From an uncultured Bacilli bacterium (GTDB lineage Bacteria; Bacillota_I; Bacilli_A; RF39; UBA660), in NCBI GenBank assembly GCA_944372315.1, contig CALVYX010000094.1:1-28929 (forward strand): DNA of 28,929 bases, written 5' to 3'. Position 1 is the stretch's first letter; every line of letters begins with the position of its first letter. The notes under the pieces are model-generated. The model was not told where the DNA came from. It searched no databases and was given only the letters and a program-made list of their open reading frames with translations. Positions 24,956-28,929 of the stretch are shown here, piece by piece. The position numbers and the translations under genes were made by a program.

Positions 24956-25531
24956 TTAACTTTTTGTATTTTTTTCTTTTAAATTTTCCCAATTTTTGAT
25001 CCACATAGATTTTTCTTTAGGGACACTATCTATTTTCTTATCTAAAAAGAATATAATAACTAATAAAAATATTGGGAGTATTCCAAATAAAATATCCCAT
25101 CCATTAGTAAAGCCTATTTTATTTTGGTATTCAACTAAATAAACAAGATAAGATAAAACTCCAAGTAGAAATCCTACATAATTACGCATTGCTACTAAAA
25201 ATCGAGAATATTTACTTTTTACAGATTTAACTTGAGAATTTCTTGTTTCATATTTTATATCTATATAAGGTTCTAAAAAGACTATTAAATAGGCGCTAAT
25301 TCTAGATACGTTTGTTTTATAATGAGATATTCTTCCTGTAAATGGAATAATGATACAAAATGATATTAAAAATAAAAATGGTACTTGTAAGTTTGCAGTA
25401 ATAGCAAATGTTAATATAGTAGAAACAGCAGTAACCATAAAAGTTACTAGAGTATTATCTCTTTCGATGCAATTTTGAATTTCATCTCTTAACATTTTAT
25501 ACTCTTCTAATTTAACTTCTTGTTCAGTCAT
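24956..25531 (-). CDS. Four-TM membrane protein of unknown function
   Basis: 191 residues. A charged N-terminal helix (EEYKMLRDEIQNCIERDN) leads into two membrane segments (about 27-46, 50-66). A cytoplasmic stretch of about 45 residues (SHYKTNVSRISAYLIVFLEPYI...) and two more segments (about 115-134, 145-163) follow. The arrangement 'YxxLRxEI..R..T' helix plus paired membrane helices is reminiscent of SLATT-type and related small membrane proteins that accompany nucleotide-signalling or defence modules, but I cannot claim membership and no partner enzyme is next to it. It has its own promoter (minus strand, 25558-25586) and AGAGG before the ATG. It stands alone between the ABC exporter and a tRNA. 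Confidence 0.75.
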   Translation of the reverse strand: MTEQEVKLEEYKMLRDEIQNCIERDNTLVTFMVTAVSTILTFAITANLQVPFLFLISFCIIIPFTGRISHYKTNVSRISAYLIVFLEPYIDIKYETRNSQVKSVKSKYSRFLVAMRNYVGFLLGVLSYLVYLVEYQNKIGFTNGWDILFGILPIFLLVIIFFLDKKIDSVPKEKSMWIKNWENLKEKNTKS

Positions 25532-25557
25532 TAGTAATTACCTCTTTTCGCAGTTTT

Positions 25558-25586
25558 ATTTTATCATTAATTTAAAATGTCGTAAA
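25558..25586 (-). promoter_or_regulatory. Promoter of the four-TM protein gene
   Basis: On the minus strand TTTACG (complement of 25581-25586) and TAAAAT (complement of 25558-25563) lie 17 bases apart. Confidence 0.55.
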
Positions 25587-25631
25587 GCAAATTTAATTTT
25601 TTAATGATATATGATTATGATAAATATGGAA

Positions 25632-25660
25632 AAGAAAAAAACGAACCCTAATGGTTCGAA
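25632..25660 (-). terminator. Terminator of tRNA-Thr
   Basis: Read on the minus strand, CGAACC pairs with GGTTCG (loop about 5 bases) and is followed by seven T. It begins about 10 bases after the tRNA 3' end. Confidence 0.75.
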
Positions 25661-25670
25661 TCATTTTTTA

Positions 25671-25744
25671 TGGTGCCGAAAGACAGAATTGAACTGTCCG
25701 CTGATCCTTACCAAGGATCTGTTTTACCACTAAACTATATCGGC
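25671..25744 (-). tRNA. tRNA-Thr(GGU)
   Basis: A 74-base cloverleaf with encoded CCA on the minus strand. Acceptor GCCGATA / TTTCGGC has a U-U mismatch at pair 6-67. The D arm is GTTT-AGTGGTA-AAAC. The anticodon stem GATCC/GGATC encloses TTGGTAA, anticodon GGT, which reads ACC/ACU (Thr). The variable loop has four bases (AGCG) and the T arm is GACAG-TTCAATT-CTGTC, with discriminator A. G1-C72, C2-G71 and the GGU anticodon agree with threonine identity. The short D loop and four-base variable loop are more like Firmicutes glycine tRNAs, which is unusual but not disabling. It has its own promoter and terminator. Confidence 0.88.
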
Positions 25745-25756
25745 AAGTACTTTTTA

Positions 25757-25785
25757 AGTATAACATATTTTATATATATTTGAAA
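25757..25785 (-). promoter_or_regulatory. Promoter of tRNA-Thr
   Basis: On the minus strand TTTCAA (complement of 25780-25785) and TATACT (complement of 25757-25762) are 17 bases apart, about 12 bases upstream of the tRNA 5' end. Confidence 0.65.
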
Positions 25786-25808
25786 TATTTTTAGAAAAAA
25801 GATTTTTA

Positions 25809-25817
25809 TGATATAAT
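25809..25817 (+). promoter_or_regulatory. Extended -10 promoter for the gene at 25843
   Basis: TGA-TATAAT with no matching -35 at the usual distance. The start is near 25824, and GGGTGATA precedes the TTG start codon. Confidence 0.5.
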
Positions 25818-25842
25818 AAGTACTGAATATGCGGGTGATAAG

Positions 25843-26805
25843 TTGAAGACAAATATTAAATTTTATGTATATATAATAGTACTAGTTTGTTTTGCTGCAG
25901 TTATTTGGATAAAATATGACTATGATGCAGGAAATGATAATAACAATAGCGATAAAGAGGATAATTTGTTTATAGAATTTTTAAGTAATAATAATATAAC
26001 AGAATCTACTTTTAGTTGTTATGCAAAGAATGAAACAATTATTTATCTTGATGATGAATACTTATTAACTGATACTGGAGATCTATATGAAGTAAAGTTT
26101 GGAAATACTTTTGAAAATGGTCACAACTGTAGAAAAATAGATTTGGATATAGAATTTGAAAACTTTTATGATAGTAATCAGATTATTTATGATAATGAAA
26201 AACAACTTTATGATGTAACTAAAAATTTCGTTCCTTATGAAAGTGAAATATTAGAGTATTATCAAATGGATTTATCTAATTTAGAAGAGGTTAATAAGAA
26301 ATATCCATATATTTATTTTTATGATGTAGAAGCTAAAGAATTGAATTTAGATAGTTCGCTATTATCTTCTAATAAATTATTAATTGATAACAAAGGTAAT
26401 ATTAATATATATACAAATTATGGATATCCAAGTTCATTAAATTTATTACAAAGTGAAGATACAGAAGTAATATTTAATAGATTGGATTATATGGGAGTTA
26501 TTCTATCCATTTTTAGGAGTAATAGGAATCAAGTGTTAAAAGGTGATAATATTGATTATTTATCTGTATCTGAAGAAGTTCCAAATGAATTATATGGTCT
26601 TCGTGTAATTACTACTAAAGGTATGTATAATGAAGTAGTAGATGACAAATGCAAAGATAAATTATGTAATACTAAGTTAGTGATGGATAAAGAGTTTTCA
26701 AAGTATTTTGACAATATTGTATATAGTAATGGTAAATATATATTTACAAAAGATACACCGACAAAAATATATAATATAGAGTCTTATGTCTCTAATTATA
26801 AATAA
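25843..26805 (+). CDS. Hypothetical membrane-anchored protein, 320 aa
   Basis: One N-terminal membrane segment (about 6-23) is followed by an Asp/Asn/Glu-rich outer region of about 295 residues with four scattered Cys (one pair as CKDKLC near 268-273). I do not recognise a family; beta-rich stretches such as IIYLDDEYLLTDTGDLYEVKF suggest a repeat-containing outer domain. The start is a TTG at 25843 preceded by GGGTGATA at the same spacing as local ATG starts, and no in-frame ATG occurs near the membrane segment. A bidirectional-type terminator follows. Confidence 0.7.
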   Translation: MKTNIKFYVYIIVLVCFAAVIWIKYDYDAGNDNNNSDKEDNLFIEFLSNNNITESTFSCYAKNETIIYLDDEYLLTDTGDLYEVKFGNTFENGHNCRKIDLDIEFENFYDSNQIIYDNEKQLYDVTKNFVPYESEILEYYQMDLSNLEEVNKKYPYIYFYDVEAKELNLDSSLLSSNKLLIDNKGNINIYTNYGYPSSLNLLQSEDTEVIFNRLDYMGVILSIFRSNRNQVLKGDNIDYLSVSEEVPNELYGLRVITTKGMYNEVVDDKCKDKLCNTKLVMDKEFSKYFDNIVYSNGKYIFTKDTPTKIYNIESYVSNYK

Positions 26806-26838
26806 AAAAATGCAAAAATTTCTTTGCATTTTTTTATT
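26804..26838. terminator. Bidirectional terminator between convergent genes
   Basis: AAAAATGCAAA pairs with TTTGCATTTTT (11 bp, 6-base loop), with T-runs on both strands, between the 320-aa gene (+) and the 115-aa gene (-). Confidence 0.85.
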
Positions 26839-27181
26839 TTCTACTTTTTCTTTCCTTTTTTAAGATCTTTTCCTGTTCTTTTGTAACTTCTATAGGCTTT
26901 AAACTATTTTCATCAATGTATCGAACAATCTGTTGTTTTAATAATTCTTCATTATAATATTTTTTCTTTGCTAAATCTTCTAACCAATCTTCAGCTTCAT
27001 ATAGTGTGTTGGTAGGATAGCCATTATTTGCTTCAATCAATCTACCTGCTCTTGCTCTATAGTAAATTACATCTTTTTTAATTATTATAGATTCAAAACT
27101 TATTCTTTGAATATTTTCTTCGTTGGGTTCAAGACTTTTAATTTTTAAACCATTAATATTTGCTGTATAATATTGTTTCAT
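26834..27181 (-). CDS. Hypothetical 115-aa protein
   Basis: A small soluble, charged protein with no signal or membrane segment; the C-terminal third is helical and lysine-rich (ending KKERKSRK). No family recognised. AAAGGAG precedes the ATG, and TATAAT (about 27206-27211, minus strand) is a likely -10. It lies just upstream, in divergent orientation, of the insertion sequence that now separates it from tRNA-Met. Confidence 0.65.
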   Translation of the reverse strand: MKQYYTANINGLKIKSLEPNEENIQRISFESIIIKKDVIYYRARAGRLIEANNGYPTNTLYEAEDWLEDLAKKKYYNEELLKQQIVRYIDENSLKPIEVTKEQEKILKKERKSRK

Positions 27182-27245
27182 ATTTCACTCCTTTGGTAGG
27201 TAATATTATACATAATTTTTTTGAATTTGTATACAATAAAATAAA

Positions 27246-27260
27246 AAAAGTATTGAAAAA
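27246..27260. repeat. 15-bp direct repeat, left copy (probable target-site duplication)
   Basis: AAAAGTATTGAAAAA occurs exactly here and at 28752-28766, directly abutting the two ends of the IS. The sequence includes a TTGAAA -35 box, which at this copy has no -10 downstream. Confidence 0.7.
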
Positions 27261-27291
27261 CGCTAATTTTCATTTGGAAGTCCGTTTTTTT
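27261..27291 (+). repeat. Left inverted end of the IS
   Basis: AAGTCCGTTTTTTT at 27278-27291 is the conserved core, the reverse complement of the AAAACGGACTT cores at 28586 and 28724. The outer 17 bases are partly conserved with the right end. Confidence 0.65.
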
Positions 27292-27364
27292 AATAAAAAA
27301 GGAAATAAGTCTGATTATAGTATAATACAAGGTGTTTCTATGCAGTTATAAGGAGGAATTGAAA

Positions 27365-28465
27365 ATGAAAACATGGAAACATATAAATTTTGAACAAAGA
27401 AAAGTAATAAGTTCAGGCATTGCTCATAATGACAAATTAATTGAAATTGCAGAAAGATTAGAACTTGATCCTAGAAGTATTTCTAAAGAAGTTAGAAGAA
27501 ACAGAATACCAATTGATTATTCAAATAGCACTATATCAAAGTGTCCAAAACTTAATAGATGGCCTTTAGTTTGTACTAAATGCAAATATAGATATTCATC
27601 TAAATGTACTCATGTTAAACTAAAATATGATGCCAAAACTGCTCAAAGAAAAGCTGATGCTAATCTTATTAATTCTAGAAAAGGTATTGATGAAGACAAA
27701 TCTATATATCAAATTAAAATTGAGAATAATGATAAAATTGATAAATCAATTACTACTTTATATAGATATATTAATAAAGGATATCTTACTACTAAAAGAA
27801 TTGATTTACCTTATGCAGTTAAATATAAAAAAAGAAAACATAATAAAAAGTATGACTATTCTAACAATGAGATTGATAGAACTGGTCATACCTATCTAAA
27901 CTATCTGTCATACATTCATAAAAACCCAAGAATTAATGTATGGCAACTAGATTTTCTAGGTGCCATCAAAACAGATAGTAAAAATATTTTATCATTTATA
28001 CTTCCAAAAGTCCACTTTACTTTATTAGATATCATAAGCAATCCTAACACGACTAAGGTTGTTAAATTCTTTGATGAGTTAGAAGAAAAAATTGGAACAG
28101 AAAATTTTATCGAATTAATTCCAGTAATTTTAACTGATAGAGAGCCCTGCTTTTCTGATGTTGAAGGTATATGTTTTTCTAAAATTACTGGTGAAGAAAG
28201 ATGTAAATTATTCTTTTGTGATCCTTATGTATCAAATCAAAAACCTAATGTTGAAAATATAAATAAGCAAATAAGAAAGTTTTTCCCTAAAGGAAAATCC
28301 ATTGATCATTTATCTAAAAAAGATGTATTAAACAAAAATATAACATTGCTTAATACACCAATTAAATCATTAGATGGAAATACACCTAAAGATGCATTCA
28401 ATGTTGTATATGGTGAAGATTTATTCTATAAAATATTTGATGTTGTCAATGACGAGCGTATGTGA
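27365..28465 (+). CDS. IS30-family transposase
   Basis: 366 residues. The N-terminal helix-turn-helix (about 5-46: FEQRKVISSGIAHNDKLIEIA, then LDPRSISKEVRRNR) matches the IS30 HTH_38 type. A cysteine cluster C60, C70, C73, C81 may bind zinc. The DDE integrase core has D196 in VWQLDFLGAIK, D258 in VILTDREPCF and E297 in KPNVENINKQIRKFFPKG, the last being a strong IS30 hallmark. The second-Asp motif differs from the usual DNGxEF/DRGxEF form. The frame is intact and starts 9 bases after AAGGAGG (27350-27356); a longer start at 27332 is not supported. TATAAT at 27321 is the probable -10. Confidence 0.9.
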   Translation: MKTWKHINFEQRKVISSGIAHNDKLIEIAERLELDPRSISKEVRRNRIPIDYSNSTISKCPKLNRWPLVCTKCKYRYSSKCTHVKLKYDAKTAQRKADANLINSRKGIDEDKSIYQIKIENNDKIDKSITTLYRYINKGYLTTKRIDLPYAVKYKKRKHNKKYDYSNNEIDRTGHTYLNYLSYIHKNPRINVWQLDFLGAIKTDSKNILSFILPKVHFTLLDIISNPNTTKVVKFFDELEEKIGTENFIELIPVILTDREPCFSDVEGICFSKITGEERCKLFFCDPYVSNQKPNVENINKQIRKFFPKGKSIDHLSKKDVLNKNITLLNTPIKSLDGNTPKDAFNVVYGEDLFYKIFDVVNDERM

Positions 28466-28488
28466 GTTCATTTTAATCATTGACAACA
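28441..28488. repeat. 12-bp inverted repeat spanning the transposase stop codon
   Basis: TGTTGTCAATGA at 28441-28452 and TCATTGACAACA at 28477-28488 are perfect complements with a 24-base loop that contains the TGA stop. No T-run follows, so it is not a standard terminator. It may protect the mRNA 3' end or limit read-through into the transposase from the far side. Confidence 0.6.
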
Positions 28489-28566
28489 TTATCGATAATT
28501 AAAATATTCATACAAATAAAGTTTATCTTTATTTGTTACTAAAAAATAATTATCTGCATAGAAACA

Positions 28567-28676
28567 AAAACGGAAATAAGTTTAAAAAACGGACTTTAGT
28601 GCGTTATTTTAGTCGTGGAATATTTTAGTTACAAAAACAGCTTTTAGAAGTAATTTATCAACTTTATTTCCGTTTT
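28567..28676. repeat. Subterminal repeats inside the IS right flank
   Basis: AAAACGGAAATAA (28567-28579) is exactly inverted at 28664-28676. AAAACGGACTTTAGT (28586-28600) is repeated directly at 28724-28738, the right end. These look like extra transposase-binding sites or the relic of an earlier right end. No ORF lies in 28466-28751. Confidence 0.6.
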
Positions 28677-28751
28677 GTATCTTAAAACCGCCAATATATC
28701 TGATAAAGAAAAAGATCCGTTAGAAAACGGACTTTAGTCTAAAAATTTACG

Positions 28752-28766
28752 AAAAGTATTGAAAAA
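28752..28766. repeat. 15-bp direct repeat, right copy (probable target-site duplication)
   Basis: Identical to 27246-27260. It contains the TTGAAA -35 box still used by the tRNA-Met promoter. Confidence 0.7.
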
Positions 28767-28787
28767 TAAATTTTATTTTGCTATAAT
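28759..28787 (+). promoter_or_regulatory. Promoter of tRNA-Met, partly within the target-site duplication
   Basis: TTGAAA at 28759-28764 and TATAAT at 28782-28787 with a 17-base spacer. The -35 box lies inside the 15-bp repeat, so the promoter survived the insertion. Confidence 0.85.
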
Positions 28788-28804
28788 CATTTTGTCGTGC
28801 AAAT

Positions 28805-28881
28805 GGCGAGATAGCTCAGTTGGCTAGAGCAATCGGTTCATACCCGATAGGTCGAGGGTTCGAATCCCCCTCTCGCTACCA
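28805..28881 (+). tRNA. tRNA-Met(CAU), elongator type
   Basis: A 77-base cloverleaf with encoded CCA: acceptor GGCGAGA / TCTCGCT (one G-U pair), D arm GCTC/GAGC, anticodon stem ATCGG/CCGAT with loop TTCATAC (CAT), T arm GAGGG-TTCGAAT-CCCCC-like, discriminator A. The paired first base and the lack of the GGG/CCC anticodon-stem set argue against initiator tRNA. The body resembles Bacillus elongator tRNA-Met rather than the lysidine-modified tRNA-Ile2, though that cannot be fully excluded. Confidence 0.92.
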
Positions 28882-28895
28882 ATTTTGATTATTTT

Positions 28896-28920
28896 ACTAG
28901 GTTTTAAGCCTAGTTTTTTA
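28896..28920 (+). terminator. Terminator of tRNA-Met
   Basis: ACTAGG pairs with CCTAGT (6 bp, 7-base loop), followed by six T, 15 bases after the tRNA 3' end. Confidence 0.85.
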
Positions 28921-28929
28921 TTGGGAATA

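Larger units (their letters stand above)
27261..28751 (+). mobile_element. IS30-family insertion sequence, 1491 bp
   Basis: One transposase gene lies between imperfect inverted ends: the left end CGCTAATTTTC...AAGTCCGTTTT (27261-27290) and the complement of the right end CGTAAATTTTT...AAAGTCCGTTTT (28724-28751). The inner 11 bases (AAGTCCGTTTT) match perfectly, and about half of the outer 17 match. A 15-bp direct repeat abuts both ends. The element is long for IS30 because of about 285 bases after the stop codon that contain extra copies of the end motif. The duplication is long for the family (2-3 bp is usual), but a mycoplasma IS30 relative (IS1630) is known for long variable duplications. 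Confidence 0.75.

Noticed and set aside
1..28929. CRISPR array or phage region
   Set aside because: No regularly spaced direct repeats of 20-40 bases and no phage structural genes were seen. The only tandem repeats are coding DUF285 units.

Overview
The window is very AT-rich (by eye below about 30 % G+C, not computed), uses TGA as a stop, and carries endospore genes (gpr, spoIIP), two class B sortases and BspA-like/DUF285 surface repeats. This points to an uncultured low-GC Bacillota (Firmicutes) with a sporulation heritage, probably host- or gut-associated. I cannot place it more exactly.

Layout. Positions 1-41 (-) are probably the first codons of a transposase that runs off the left edge. 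208-1059 encodes an unrecognised protein with a sliding-clamp-binding-like QLSLF motif. 1255-6128 is a topoisomerase IV operon: parE, a small unknown gene, parC. 6330-8833 is a large secreted surface protein broken by a one-base frameshift just after its signal region. 8861-10082 (-) holds a transglutaminase-like lipoprotein and rpsT (S20). From 10232 come a sortase B with a long cytoplasmic extension, gpr, a small ORF plus a DUF285 repeat protein, spoIIP, and a small membrane protein in the yqxA position. This is the Bacillus-type rpsT | gpr-spoIIP-yqxA neighbourhood with surface genes set into it. 15951-20501 carries a zinc-ribbon membrane protein, gpsA, a helical protein, a possible structured leader RNA, a short-chain dehydrogenase and a VanY-type carboxypeptidase. 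20603-22178 is a convergent pair: a second sortase B and a beta-helix surface protein ending in an NPSTN sorting signal. 22378-24876 is a fused ATPase-permease ABC exporter. 24956-27181 has a four-TM protein, tRNA-Thr(GGU) and two unknown proteins. 27261-28751 is an IS30-family insertion sequence flanked by a 15-bp direct repeat, inserted into the -35 region of a tRNA-Met(CAU) gene (28805-28881) in a way that regenerated the promoter.

Taken together, the window mixes core functions (DNA topology, S20, glycerol-3-phosphate synthesis, two tRNAs, spore germination and engulfment) with cell-surface functions: two sortases, one clear sortase substrate, two YAALS-type secreted proteins, a transglutaminase-like lipoprotein and a peptidoglycan carboxypeptidase. 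Genes are tightly packed, and several coding regions end inside their own terminator hairpins. I did not find a clearly new multi-gene system. The best leads are the sortase/substrate pair, the leader RNA before the dehydrogenase, the parE-parC middle gene, the clamp-motif protein, and the IS insertion that rebuilds a tRNA promoter.
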